Shown: positions 36,290 to 44,849, counted from the first letter of the stretch. The stretch is 64,000 nt of DNA from Bdellovibrio sp. BCCA (GCF_037996825.1 NZ_JBBNAC010000001.1:1488001-1552000); one strand, 5' to 3'. Translations and numbers: made by a program. Notes: generated by a model not told the origin, from the sequence alone.

Positions 36290-37519
36290 TTATCGAGCAC
36301 TCACGCGAGTGAGTTCGAAAGGATAAAGTACGTCAACGTTCACTTGCCCAACTGGACGCGGGAATTGCCATGTTTTCATTCTTTGTAGCATGCAGTTTTC
36401 AACCATGCGTGAGCCCAAAGAAGACTCTGCTACTTTTGCCACTGTGATTCGGCCTGAAGCACCAATCACAAAACTTACAGCCACGCGGCCACCGATTGTT
36501 GGTTGAGCCTGAAGACCTTTTTCATAGCAGTATGTGATTTGACCTTTGTTACGGTTGATCACAGCGATAATTTGGTCTTGATCCAAACCACCTTCAACAG
36601 TCACTTCTTCATCAAGAGGTAAACTTGTTGCGGCAGTTCCACCAACCATAGAGATCTTGCCGTAACCAGCGCGACCGCCACCAGAACCTTTAGTTCCGTA
36701 ACCACCGGCACCTTGTGCACGCGCACCTTCGCCAGCGGAACCCGCGATCAAACCGTTACCAGGCATATAACCTTTCGCACCGCCACGGCCCGCATTACCG
36801 ATACCGCCGCCACCAGCGCCAGTTCCTGCAGCTCGGATATTTTTCAAAGACTGCATATCCAAACCTTCAGCACCTTTGTGGCCTGTTTTAAGACCACCTA
36901 AGGCTGCCAAGGCACCAACACGGCGAACATCAGTAGCTTTTGCCGTATTAACTTTATAAGCCTTCGTCAAAAGCTTCTTAGCAACAGGTCTGTAGACTTT
37001 GTTCGTTTGTTTAATCTTAGTTTTAGAAACTTTCACAGTCGGACGAGCTTCTGGCTTTTGTTTTACCACGGGCTCTTCCTGTGGAAGCATGATCGTCACA
37101 AGAGGTGGCTCTTGAGTTTTGCTGAAGTAATTCAAGTAAACCCATGAACCCAAGATCAAGAAGAATACAGCGATCATGTGACCAGCTGCAGTTTTCTGCA
37201 ACATTGTCTTAAGCTGTTCGTTGTCGTCTTCTTGAGCCAAAGAATGTGTCGGGCTGTTTTGAACACCCGAAGCAGGGTAAAGGCGAACGCGACCCAAACC
37301 TTGAAGTTCAAGACCGTTTTCAGAAAGTTGAGACAATTGGATTTCTTTAAGCAAAGTGTAGTTAACTTTGTTCTCATCAAGATCATTAAGATGAGCAAAG
37401 GCTTCAACACGGCGGCTGTCTTTCAAGTAAACCAAATTCAAAGAATCTGATTCAACCGCGAAAGTGCGAACCTTTTGGCCTAACTGATTTTCGAGTATTA
37501 GAAGTTTCGCTGCGCTCAT
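36290..37519 (-). CDS. TonB-like energy-transducing protein of AgmX/PglI (GltJ/GltG) type
   Basis: This 409-residue protein spans the envelope. The N-terminal 100 residues are cytoplasmic and beta-rich. A single transmembrane helix (AAGHMIAVFFLILGSWVYL) is at about residues 112-131. A Pro/Lys-rich periplasmic stretch (EEPVVKQKPEARPTVKVSKT) and a Gly-rich flexible segment at about 205-300 follow. The C-terminal domain (about 310-405) has the pattern DQIIAVINRNKGQITYCYEK, then GRVAVSFVIGASGRI, with two cysteines that may pair. This is the AgmX/PglI C-terminal domain of Myxococcus gliding proteins. It is the likely coupling element between the TolQR-like motor and the outer membrane. Confidence 0.85.
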   Translation of the reverse strand: MSAAKLLILENQLGQKVRTFAVESDSLNLVYLKDSRRVEAFAHLNDLDENKVNYTLLKEIQLSQLSENGLELQGLGRVRLYPASGVQNSPTHSLAQEDDNEQLKTMLQKTAAGHMIAVFFLILGSWVYLNYFSKTQEPPLVTIMLPQEEPVVKQKPEARPTVKVSKTKIKQTNKVYRPVAKKLLTKAYKVNTAKATDVRRVGALAALGGLKTGHKGAEGLDMQSLKNIRAAGTGAGGGGIGNAGRGGAKGYMPGNGLIAGSAGEGARAQGAGGYGTKGSGGGRAGYGKISMVGGTAATSLPLDEEVTVEGGLDQDQIIAVINRNKGQITYCYEKGLQAQPTIGGRVAVSFVIGASGRITVAKVAESSLGSRMVENCMLQRMKTWQFPRPVGQVNVDVLYPFELTRVSAR

Positions 37520-37530
37520 AATCTTTGCCT

Positions 37531-37800
37531 TTAGTTACGTTCTGTTTCTTTTTCTTGGCGGTCCTCAAACTGAGTTCTGCCTTTCAAAAGATCTTCTAAA
37601 AGTTTGTCGTTCTCTACCGTTGCTGCCGTGCCCATGGAGCTTTGGTATTTACCTCTGAGCGAGGACCCGTTGAATTTAAACGAAGTTCCAAGCTGTCTTT
37701 TTGTCGCCGTTGGTTTTGCATTTTTCTCTGCAGGTTTTCCGGCGGCAAAAGTCATATGGGACAACAGCAAAATGAGGGCCAAAGAAATCACTGATTTCAT
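37531..37800 (-). CDS. Small exported protein of the envelope-machine operon
   Basis: This 89-residue protein has a signal peptide (MKSVISLALILLLSHMTFAAGKPAEK). The mature part is short, polar and basic: TKRQLGTSFKFNGSSLRGKYQSSMG, then a helix with acidic and basic residues (LLEDLLKGRTQFEDRQEKETERN). No family is recognised. Its start overlaps the upstream stop by 4 bases (ATGA), and the TonB-like gene follows 11 bases downstream. This small size and its fixed position suggest a subunit or regulator of the machine, for which no assigned homologue is known to me. Confidence 0.72.
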   Translation of the reverse strand: MKSVISLALILLLSHMTFAAGKPAEKNAKPTATKRQLGTSFKFNGSSLRGKYQSSMGTAATVENDKLLEDLLKGRTQFEDRQEKETERN

Positions 37801-40757
37801 AAGCTTTTTCCTCTCTGTAGATGGCTTAAACGAGCTTCCAAGTAAGCGGGCATCAAAGGATGGCCAATTTTCGTCTCGATCTGTTTCAATTTTTCAATGT
37901 TGCGGGGATTCATAGGGTCTTCTGCCACTGTATTGCGAGCGGCGATAAGGTCGCGTGACGAAAAAGGTCTCTCGTCCAAAGCGTTTTCCAACGCTGTTTT
38001 CATCGCACCTTTTCCTGGCACTTGATTTAGCAACGTCAATTCACGCGCAAGCAAATTACGAAGCTCAGGGCGTGCTGTTTGGTAGTCTTTAATTGTTTGA
38101 GCCAAAGCCGAGGATCTATTCCAAATTTCCTGCTGCTTTTGCTGAGCCACTCTCGCTTTATACAAGAATGGTTTTGATTGAGCTTTAAGCAATGAAATAT
38201 ACTGATTTTGTTCTTTCGGAGTTAAACCCTGAGGCATTGGCAAACCAGCCAAATCACGAACCATACGTTCGTTCTCAGAGGAAACCAAATTCAACGCCAT
38301 CATTTGAGCTGTCACGTCTTTCAACGTCAAACTTTCAGCCAAAACCTTATCAGCCTTCTTAAGAAGACTTACTCGTTCCGCAATAGTTTTTTGCAACAAA
38401 CGATCTTTGCTAGAATTCAACTGGTGAGAAGCAATCAAAGATTTCTCTTTTTGAACCTTTTCATAGAAATCTTGTTTCTTCACGAAAAGGGGAGCGGATT
38501 GGCGACGAAGTTCTTTCATCTCCAGAACAGACTTTAACGCCGAAGCATTGCCAGTTTGAGCATAAACCAACAAAGTCGTTTCATTTAAGAGAGCTGGTCT
38601 TTGTTTCAACTCAGGAGCTTGCGCTTTTAATTCTCTTACCGGATTTTCAGAAGTTAAGACCAGGCGAGAACGAACGATCAAAGATCTTTCGCCGCGAAGG
38701 CCTGCATCCAAAGCTTTACGGTAATGTTTAGAAGCATTAAGACCTGCAAGATCCGCTAATGTTCCAAGACGGAATTCTTTTTCCTTTTCAGAAATCTTTG
38801 GATTCTCCAAACGCAAAGCTGTCGCATAGGCGTTTTTAAAGTCCAAACGTTTTTCGTAGAAACCAGTCAATTGCTCCAAAGTGTTTTCACGTTGTTCTTT
38901 CGTTAAGCCCGGGATCGCCATCAAAGACGCCAAAGATTCAACGTAGATTTTTTCTTCACCCAATTTTTGTGCAAGAACGCTTTGGTTATTATAGAACAAG
39001 ATCTTTTCCTGATTGCTTGCTGTTTGAATCTTACGGGCATCAAGACTGTTCAAAGCTTTTTTTAGATCCGATTTTGTCGAACGAGGATCATTGGCAACAC
39101 GCGCCACTCTGTTCATCAAAGATTTACGGGCGATAGATTCAAATTCAGCACGGGCCTGAGGGAAAATCTCAGAGTAATCCCAAGCCAATTCTTCCAATGC
39201 CGTTTCATTTTTTGTTTGAACCAAAGAGTCCAAAGAAAGGTCCGCGGCTTTCTTGCGAAGATCCGCCTTACCAGATTTATCCTTAGCCAAATCCTCGAAA
39301 TCTTCGGCGGCTTGAGCAAACTGTTTTTGTTGGTAGCTCAAGTAAGCCAATTGATATCTAACTTCGAAAGACTTTTCGCTCTTAGAAGCATATTTCAAGT
39401 AGTGAACATAAGCTTCTTTTTGCAACGCCGGATTTTTAGATTTTTCTGCCGCAGAAACTTCATTCAACAAAGCTTCTTCGCGCTCTTTAGAAGAGAACTG
39501 ACGGCTTTCGCTGATAGTGCGATACAAAGAAACCGCAACAGGGTAATTGTTAAGCTCCATCGCCACAGCGGCCCCACGTTGAGTCATCTCCATGTCTTGT
39601 GGGAATGTTCTATTGTACGTGAGATAGGCATCCATCAAATCCTGGTCCGGATTTAATTTTTTAGAACGGTGAAGTTCCGTTACATAACGTTTCATGGATT
39701 TTTGCAACTCTTCGCACTTCTCACCAGAGCAACCGGATTTTTGAAGAGCCATAGCCGCTTTAGAAAACTCTGCTACCGATTCTTTAGTTTGACCGCGGTC
39801 ATAGTTGATTTGTGCTAACTGAATAGAAGCTTCGACACGCTCTTCTTTAGAAAGAGCAGCGTCCGCCAAGTAGCGGCTCATGATTTCTTGAGCGGCTTTC
39901 TTTTGACCGATACGGTCTGTTTCTTTGGCAAAGTAAAGCATCAAGTCTTTGCGCTTTTCAACCGGAGTTAAAGTTTCAAATGTATTGATTTCGCGAGCTG
40001 TAACTTCTTGCTTTGTATAGAAAGAAGCAAGGTCACGTAAAACATCTGTATGGAAAGGAGCATCGTATTTGCTGCCTTCTTCCGTTTCGCGAGTGATTTG
40101 AGAAGGATCTTTTAAAAGACCTTCCAAGGTTGCGATAGCGGATTTCAAGTTGTCCGTGTTGAAATCACACCAAGCCACATTGTAAACCGTCAAATAACGA
40201 TTTTGCAGATTTTTATCTTTCAAAGCGATTTTATAGTTTTCACGTGCCTCTGCAAAACGACCTTTTTGGAATAAAAGATCTCCCAGGCCTACGTGCGAAC
40301 GAGTGACGATCTCAGCAGAGATGTTTTTCTTTTTCGCATCTTTGATGATGCTTTCATAAAGAGAAATAGCCTTATCCACTTGGCCGGCCATTTCATACAA
40401 GTGCGCCAATTGGAAAAGGATCGGTCCGTGTTCGTTAACTTTTACTTCTTGAAGAATGGATTCGTAAATTTTGATAGCTTTTTGACGGTCATCTTTAGAA
40501 CCCTTGCAACCGTCGCAGTTAGCTTCCACTTCAAGCATAAAGCGCGTGCGCGCTCTTTCAGATAGAAGATCGGCCAAACGCTGCTGGCTTGACAACCAGG
40601 CACCGTCTGACTTTTCCATTGCGGAAAGAACTCTTTCCATCTTTTTGATAACGAGATCCTGAGTCTCTGCATTCATTTTATCAGCAAAGGCTTGAGGAGA
40701 ACTCAAGATTCCCGTAACAAAAGCGCCTAGAATAAGGATGTCGTTAAGTGTTTTCAT
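37797..40757 (-). CDS. Large exported TPR protein of the envelope-machine operon
   Basis: This 986-residue protein has a signal peptide ending QAFADK and is almost entirely made of helical tetratricopeptide-like repeats. Examples are ILFQLAHLYEMAGQVDKAISLYESI and LGDLLFQKGRFAEARENYKIAL near residues 110-170. Similar repeats recur, more degenerate, to about residue 700. The last 250 residues are long helices. Its size and composition resemble the large TPR proteins (GltI/AgmK or GltD/AgmU types) of Myxococcus gliding clusters. A cysteine pair CDGCKG near residue 83 could bind metal or form a disulphide. The start overlaps the upstream TolR-like stop (ATGA), and the stop overlaps the small-protein start. 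Confidence 0.85.
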   Translation of the reverse strand: MKTLNDILILGAFVTGILSSPQAFADKMNAETQDLVIKKMERVLSAMEKSDGAWLSSQQRLADLLSERARTRFMLEVEANCDGCKGSKDDRQKAIKIYESILQEVKVNEHGPILFQLAHLYEMAGQVDKAISLYESIIKDAKKKNISAEIVTRSHVGLGDLLFQKGRFAEARENYKIALKDKNLQNRYLTVYNVAWCDFNTDNLKSAIATLEGLLKDPSQITRETEEGSKYDAPFHTDVLRDLASFYTKQEVTAREINTFETLTPVEKRKDLMLYFAKETDRIGQKKAAQEIMSRYLADAALSKEERVEASIQLAQINYDRGQTKESVAEFSKAAMALQKSGCSGEKCEELQKSMKRYVTELHRSKKLNPDQDLMDAYLTYNRTFPQDMEMTQRGAAVAMELNNYPVAVSLYRTISESRQFSSKEREEALLNEVSAAEKSKNPALQKEAYVHYLKYASKSEKSFEVRYQLAYLSYQQKQFAQAAEDFEDLAKDKSGKADLRKKAADLSLDSLVQTKNETALEELAWDYSEIFPQARAEFESIARKSLMNRVARVANDPRSTKSDLKKALNSLDARKIQTASNQEKILFYNNQSVLAQKLGEEKIYVESLASLMAIPGLTKEQRENTLEQLTGFYEKRLDFKNAYATALRLENPKISEKEKEFRLGTLADLAGLNASKHYRKALDAGLRGERSLIVRSRLVLTSENPVRELKAQAPELKQRPALLNETTLLVYAQTGNASALKSVLEMKELRRQSAPLFVKKQDFYEKVQKEKSLIASHQLNSSKDRLLQKTIAERVSLLKKADKVLAESLTLKDVTAQMMALNLVSSENERMVRDLAGLPMPQGLTPKEQNQYISLLKAQSKPFLYKARVAQQKQQEIWNRSSALAQTIKDYQTARPELRNLLARELTLLNQVPGKGAMKTALENALDERPFSSRDLIAARNTVAEDPMNPRNIEKLKQIETKIGHPLMPAYLEARLSHLQRGKSL

Positions 40758-41248
40758 CGTGCAGGTACCACCGCAAATTTCATTTTCTCAAAGCCAGACA
40801 AAGAGCTCGCTTTAAGAAGAGGATCCAAGTCCTCGTATTTCATCTCTTGATCAGCTTGAACCAAAAGTTCCATGGCTTTTTCTTGAGATTTGTTTTTTAA
40901 CTCCGCCAATTTTTCGCCAAGAGCTTTCACCGGAATGACTTCGTCGTTCAAACGGTAAATGCCTTTTTGAATTGTCAAAATCGGAGTTTCTTTTTCAATG
41001 CCGACACTGTGTTCAGCCATTGGTAAAGACATCTTTGATGGAATTTTAGATTCCATACCGCTGTTTTGCGTTCCGATCAGAAGATAGATCACGATGATCG
41101 AAAAAGCGTCGATCAAAGAAGTCAAAGGCAGCGCCAAAGCCAAGTTCGCCGCCGCAGACTTTTTCTTCTTCATTCCAGGTTTCAAGCTTTGCAAGTCACC
41201 TAGAGGAGATCTTTTTTTACCAACGTTTGCAAAGGACGATGTTTTCAT
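40754..41248 (-). CDS. TolR/ExbD-like proton-channel subunit 2 (AglS-like)
   Basis: This 164-residue protein has a basic cytoplasmic N terminus (LGDLQSLKPGMKKKKSAAANLA). A single transmembrane helix, LPLTSLIDAFSIIVIYLLIG, carries the aspartate (Asp near residue 47) that moves protons in ExbD/TolR proteins. A periplasmic domain follows. AGGA lies 5 bases upstream of the start at 41248, and the previous gene ends 5 bases before. Having two TolR-like proteins beside one TolQ-like protein matches AglRQS in Myxococcus. It would work with the TolQ-like protein as a proton-driven motor. Confidence 0.9.
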   Translation of the reverse strand: MKTSSFANVGKKRSPLGDLQSLKPGMKKKKSAAANLALALPLTSLIDAFSIIVIYLLIGTQNSGMESKIPSKMSLPMAEHSVGIEKETPILTIQKGIYRLNDEVIPVKALGEKLAELKNKSQEKAMELLVQADQEMKYEDLDPLLKASSLSGFEKMKFAVVPAR

Positions 41249-41253
41249 AAGTC

Positions 41254-41724
41254 CTACCCAAGAGGGGACAAGCCCACTCCGTCAAATTGAAACTGTTTAA
41301 GTTTGTCCATGATGCGAATCACATCGCCGTAGGAAGCGGTTGCTTCTGGACGTACGATGCCGGTTTTAAGATCCGGAAACTTTTCGCGAAGAGCTTGAAG
41401 TTTTTGTTCAAGCGCGGCCCAGTTCACACCTTTGCCTGCGGCTTGAATATTATCTTCATGGGTTTTGGCACCAGGAAGATCGCGCAAAGACAGTTGAACA
41501 GCTCCTTGTGTGTTTACCGTGATATACAAGGAAGGAGGATTTTTAGCTCCAGCCACAGAGTTATCACCGATCGCTTGGCGCGTGTCGATTGTGCCGATTT
41601 GAATCCATACTGCTGTTAACAGAAGGAAGCAGATCAGAACCGACAAGATATCCAAGATCGGTAGAATATTAAGTTCAAAATTCAAATCTTTGTCGCCATC
41701 ACCGGCGCCGCCCATCATGCCCAT
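41254..41724 (-). CDS. TolR/ExbD-like proton-channel subunit 1 (AglQ-like)
   Basis: This 156-residue protein starts at 41724 with GGGAG upstream. A short N terminus with MMGGAGDGDKDLNFELN precedes a single transmembrane helix (ILPILDILSVLICFLLLTAVW) with the conserved aspartate near residue 25. The C-terminal periplasmic part, about 110 residues, has ExbD-like strands (YITVNTQGAVQLSLRDLPG). Its stop lies 5 bases before the next TolR-like gene, and the TolQ-like gene ends 2 bases upstream of its start. The two subunits differ in sequence and likely form a mixed stator with the TolQ-like protein. Assignment as AglQ rather than TolR rests on gene context. Confidence 0.9.
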   Translation of the reverse strand: MGMMGGAGDGDKDLNFELNILPILDILSVLICFLLLTAVWIQIGTIDTRQAIGDNSVAGAKNPPSLYITVNTQGAVQLSLRDLPGAKTHEDNIQAAGKGVNWAALEQKLQALREKFPDLKTGIVRPEATASYGDVIRIMDKLKQFQFDGVGLSPLG

Positions 41725-41726
41725 GA

Positions 41727-42416
41727 TTATCTCCCAAGTTGAGCCGGAACTTCTTTTTTCGCAGTAACAGGCTCGTAGTGGTAGCCCAATTGGATGAACA
41801 AATTCAAAGCACCTTTATTAAGGTCGTCCGTCAAACGAGACGCTCTGTTTTGCAAAACCGCATACATGATCAAAGCAGGAACTGCCACGATCAAACCGTA
41901 AGCTGTCGTATTCATTGCAAGTGAAATACCTTGAGAAAGGATCGTCGCTTTTTCAGCAGGGTTCGCATTAGAAATACCTGCGAAAGAGTGGATCAAACCT
42001 GTGATTGTACCTAATAGACCCAACAATGTTGCTACGTTCGCAAACATCGCCAGGAAACCGATGCGCTTTTCAACGCGAGAGTTTTCTTCAAGAAGAACTT
42101 CATCCATTTTAAGTTGGATTTCTTCTTTACCACCCATATCCATTGCAGCTTGAATACCTGCAGAAGCAACAACTCCCAATGGCTCTTTTGTGCCCATTTG
42201 TAGAGAGCGGCGCAAAGCTTTATCCAAGTTTCCAGCACGAATATCTTCGGCAAGAACTTTAGAAAGCTCTTTTTGGTTGGTTTTACGAGAACCGAAAAGG
42301 GCAAACGCTCTTTCCGCAATAATAGCGATTGAAACAACTTGAGCTGCCAAAATCGCCCACATCCAAATAGCATCGCCAGAAGTAAATCCGCGACCAAGTG
42401 ATAATAGGAATTCCAT
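41727..42416 (-). CDS. TolQ/ExbB/MotA-type motor protein, first gene of the envelope-machine operon (AglR-like)
   Basis: This inner-membrane protein (229 aa) is the channel subunit of a proton-driven motor. Its ATG at 42416 follows GGAGG at 8 bases; the longer frame to 42458 has none. Three transmembrane helices are visible. The first is near residues 17-35 (AIWMWAILAAQVVSIAIIA). The other two, TLLGLLGTITGLIHSFAGI and ISLAMNTTAYGLIVAVPALIMYAVL, carry the ExbB/TolQ signature. It heads a ten-gene operon running to 31866. A Bdellovibrio Tol-Pal system is also possible, but the TPR, beta-barrel and AgmX-like partners fit an Agl-Glt-like machine better. Confidence 0.92.
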   Translation of the reverse strand: MEFLLSLGRGFTSGDAIWMWAILAAQVVSIAIIAERAFALFGSRKTNQKELSKVLAEDIRAGNLDKALRRSLQMGTKEPLGVVASAGIQAAMDMGGKEEIQLKMDEVLLEENSRVEKRIGFLAMFANVATLLGLLGTITGLIHSFAGISNANPAEKATILSQGISLAMNTTAYGLIVAVPALIMYAVLQNRASRLTDDLNKGALNLFIQLGYHYEPVTAKKEVPAQLGR

Positions 42417-42755
42417 ATAATAATCCTCCAACGGTAAATCCTGCGGTCTTAGGAGCAAGGGGGGTGCCAGAATAGGGGAGCTGTTGGCCCGGCGAACTTT
42501 TCAGAAGTAAAAAGTGACAAAAAGGGGCCCTCGGAACACGGCGAAGCCTTTGTTTCGAATAGAGACGCGAAGTTTTTCTAAGAACTTTCAATACTCTATC
42601 CATGATATGGAAATTTAAAAGACGGGGAAAACCTCAAGATGACCATTTTGATATAAATGATTCAGATAGGTGCCGCAAATTGGCGTCTTTCACCTTAAAA
42701 CCTCTTTTCTTTAAGGATGTGATTTTGCTACAATCACTAAGAGGTTTAGCAGCGC
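42417..42755. promoter_or_regulatory. Divergent promoter region between the envelope operon and a small secreted protein
   Basis: 339 bases without a confident gene. It must hold the operon promoter (minus) and that of the gene at 42756 (plus). A 17-base element CGGAACACGGCGAAGCC is at 42532-42548; it matches 16 of 17 bases with 31700-31716 upstream of the metalloprotease. No convincing sigma-70 hexamers are seen. Confidence 0.5.
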
Positions 42756-43232
42756 ATGCGTTCGTTCATTCTCCTCAGTCTTATCGTGATGTCTTCCTCC
42801 TGTGCCTTTGCGACAGCAGGAAATCCTTTAGATACTAAGTACAAAACGGAAGTCGAATCTTCGGTGCAGACGATTGATGAAAGAGATCTCGACGCTCTTG
42901 TCGAGGCACTGAATGAATTTATCAAGGCCGATCAAAAATACCGCTCTGATATGGAGCCGATTTTTAGAAACATCCGCAGAGAACTTGCAAAGCTTAAAGA
43001 AAAAGGTCTTCTAAAAATGGAATTCGATCCACGTCGTCTTTCCGACGAAGATCTTGCAGAGAAAATTCGTAAGATGACGACTTATAAAGAAGTCGCGGGG
43101 CCTTCGGTTTTAGTTAAAACAATTCAAGTGGGAATGGTGTGCACGGGACTCCTCACAGGAAAGTGCGGGCGTCTTCCAGAAATTCAAATGCCGGCTCCAG
43201 CACCTATCACTAGAGCCACGGGAACAAGATAG
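42756..43232 (+). CDS. Small exported protein of unknown function
   Basis: This 158-residue protein has a signal peptide (MRSFILLSLIVMSSSCAFATAGN); the Cys at residue 16 is not in a clean lipobox. The mature part is mainly helical and charged, for example IDERDLDALVEALNEFIKADQKYRSD and RRELAKLKEKGLLKMEFDPRRLSDEDLAEKIRK. A shorter C-terminal section with VCTGLLTGKCG has two cysteines, then a Pro-rich tail. No family is recognised. GAGG lies 12 bases upstream, a weak ribosome-binding site, so the next in-frame ATG (42789) is possible. It is divergent from the envelope-machine operon and convergent with the esterase gene. Confidence 0.65.
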   Translation: MRSFILLSLIVMSSSCAFATAGNPLDTKYKTEVESSVQTIDERDLDALVEALNEFIKADQKYRSDMEPIFRNIRRELAKLKEKGLLKMEFDPRRLSDEDLAEKIRKMTTYKEVAGPSVLVKTIQVGMVCTGLLTGKCGRLPEIQMPAPAPITRATGTR

Positions 43233-43241
43233 CGATCTTCG

Positions 43242-44273
43242 TTAATTTCTCCAATTAGAGGCTAACCATTTCCAGACTTCAGGACGGCGTTCACCAATAT
43301 CAAAATGATTTCCATCAAACTCCACATACTCGTGATGAACTTGATGAGACTTCAAGATTTTTGAAATCTGTCGAGATCCATATTGCAAGTGGAAGTTGTC
43401 TTTAGATCCACAATCTAAATAAATTCCCGAAAGCTTTTTTAAATTGCTAATTCTTTCCGGCAAAAAGTGCAGAGGATCTTTTGCAAGCCAGTTTTTCCAA
43501 ATCGAGGGGATTTTTTCTCCAGTATGCGTATCGATAGGAAACTCAAAATCACCGTGAGTGCCCTTCGCCGAATAACAAGCAGCCATTCCAAAAGCATTTA
43601 CAATGGTGTGCCAGTTGCGCATCTTCATCAGTTTCCCATTGCGAAGTTCTTCAAGTGCACGAAGCCCTGACTCTTTATATTTTTCCCAAAGAGGAAGTGC
43701 GTGATAAAGTTCCGGCAAAAGGCTCGCTTCAAAAAAAGAATCCGGGGCAATAGCACCTACATAACCAAACACTTCAGGATACTTTGAACCTAAGTGCAAA
43801 GAACCGTAACCGCCGCTAGAACCTCCGGTCACACACCAGTCGCTCACTTTGTGTGAAACCGGGTAGTGTTCTTTCACGGCAGGAATAAGTTCTTGCATGA
43901 TGTAGTCTTCATAATTTCCTGTCGCAGCGGAGTTGATAAACTGCGAGCCGCCCCAAGATGTCAATGCATCGACAAAAACATACAAAGCTTCCGGCGCTTC
44001 GCCTCGACCGAAACACTGATCAATCACTTGAATCGCATTTTGCTCGTGAAACTTCGGATTAAAATAATAAGGCGCATTGCCGGTGAAACCGCTAAGCACA
44101 ACAACGACAGGCCACGGTCCCTCAGAGCGAGGAACTAAAAGAGCGTTGTAGCGAGTTGTTGGATCTTTTAAAGGATTGTTTTTAAGAAGAGCACTTTCAA
44201 TTTTCAGAGTTTCAATTTGAAAGTGCTCAACATCATAAGCGCGAAAATTTTTTAAGATCTCTGTTGTTTTCAT
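43242..44273 (-). CDS. Alpha/beta-hydrolase esterase (esterase D-like)
   Basis: This 343-residue hydrolase has no signal peptide from the ATG at 44273 (MKTTEILKNFRAYDVEHF). The open frame extends to a TTG at 44309, and the ribosome-binding site is unclear for both. The nucleophile motif GGSSGGYGS near residue 150 (GxSxG type), the oxyanion segment VVVLSGFTGNAPYYF, and the late DGNHFDIGERRP supply a Ser-Asp-His triad; the Asp is probably in DCGSKDNFHLQYG. This is the putative esterase or enterochelin-esterase-like family. The substrate is unknown. It lies 40 bases downstream of the next gene and they may be one operon. Confidence 0.85.
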   Translation of the reverse strand: MKTTEILKNFRAYDVEHFQIETLKIESALLKNNPLKDPTTRYNALLVPRSEGPWPVVVVLSGFTGNAPYYFNPKFHEQNAIQVIDQCFGRGEAPEALYVFVDALTSWGGSQFINSAATGNYEDYIMQELIPAVKEHYPVSHKVSDWCVTGGSSGGYGSLHLGSKYPEVFGYVGAIAPDSFFEASLLPELYHALPLWEKYKESGLRALEELRNGKLMKMRNWHTIVNAFGMAACYSAKGTHGDFEFPIDTHTGEKIPSIWKNWLAKDPLHFLPERISNLKKLSGIYLDCGSKDNFHLQYGSRQISKILKSHQVHHEYVEFDGNHFDIGERRPEVWKWLASNWRN

Positions 44274-44312
44274 GAAGAAAAGTCTGGCATCTTCACAGAG
44301 ATCTATCAAACA

Positions 44313-44849
44313 CTATTGAACAGGAAGCTTGACGATCTTTCCTAGCTCCAATGTTTTCGTGACAGAGCCAAGATATTTCATATTCGCATCCGTATTAGCC
44401 ACAGCGTGCTCTGTGAAGGTCACCATGTGCGTGGATTCAAAGTAGCGTCCTGTTCCGGCAGAGCGGAAGCCCACAAAGAAAGTGTAATCCGAAGCGCCTT
44501 CCATCCAACCTCCACGGCCAAAAGAAGTGCGGATGATTTCTGTCACCTCAACAGCGCCGCAACCATCGATCCATCCATCAGGAGTGGCGCTGATTTTCTG
44601 ACAGTGTTCCATTTCCAAGGTTTGTTTAAGCAAACTCAAGCGCGATTGCGGATCATCTAAAAGCATATTGATGAACTGAGGATTTTCAGCGCCATCCAGG
44701 TAGGCAGCGGCTTGCGTTCCATCTTTGTCCTCCGTTTCAATGCTGACGATAGCTTTATTGCTGTTTACTTTTTGAAAATCGCGAACGTCATCGGCATGCG
44801 CGGAAAGAGTGACAAAAACAGAAAGGACGAGGCCAAGGATCTTATACAT
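44313..44849 (-). CDS. Exported protein of unknown function
   Basis: This 178-residue protein starts at the ATG at 44849 (MYKILGLVLSVFVTLSAHADDVRDFQ), with AGGAG 8 bases upstream; the longer frame to 44912 runs into the intergenic region. A signal peptide of about 20 residues indicates export. The mature part is compact and beta-rich, with cysteines in MEHCQKI and DGCGAVEV that could pair, and a segment TSFGRGGWMEGASDYTFFVGFRS. No family is recognised. It precedes the esterase gene by about 40 bases, so the two might be one operon. It is divergent from rpmI. Confidence 0.65.
   Translation of the reverse strand: MYKILGLVLSVFVTLSAHADDVRDFQKVNSNKAIVSIETEDKDGTQAAAYLDGAENPQFINMLLDDPQSRLSLLKQTLEMEHCQKISATPDGWIDGCGAVEVTEIIRTSFGRGGWMEGASDYTFFVGFRSAGTGRYFESTHMVTFTEHAVANTDANMKYLGSVTKTLELGKIVKLPVQ

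Noticed and set aside
31866-42416. Canonical Tol-Pal or Exb-Ton operon
   Set aside because: There is no TolB propeller, no Pal peptidoglycan-binding lipoprotein motif and two different TolR-like subunits; TPR and AgmX-like partners fit the Agl-Glt type better.
42602-42838. 78-residue open frame with a protein-like N terminus (MIWKFKRRGKPQDD) in the divergent region
   Set aside because: It overlaps the signal-peptide gene at 42756 in another frame, lacks a ribosome-binding site and reads as low-complexity after residue 30. The exported protein is the better call.
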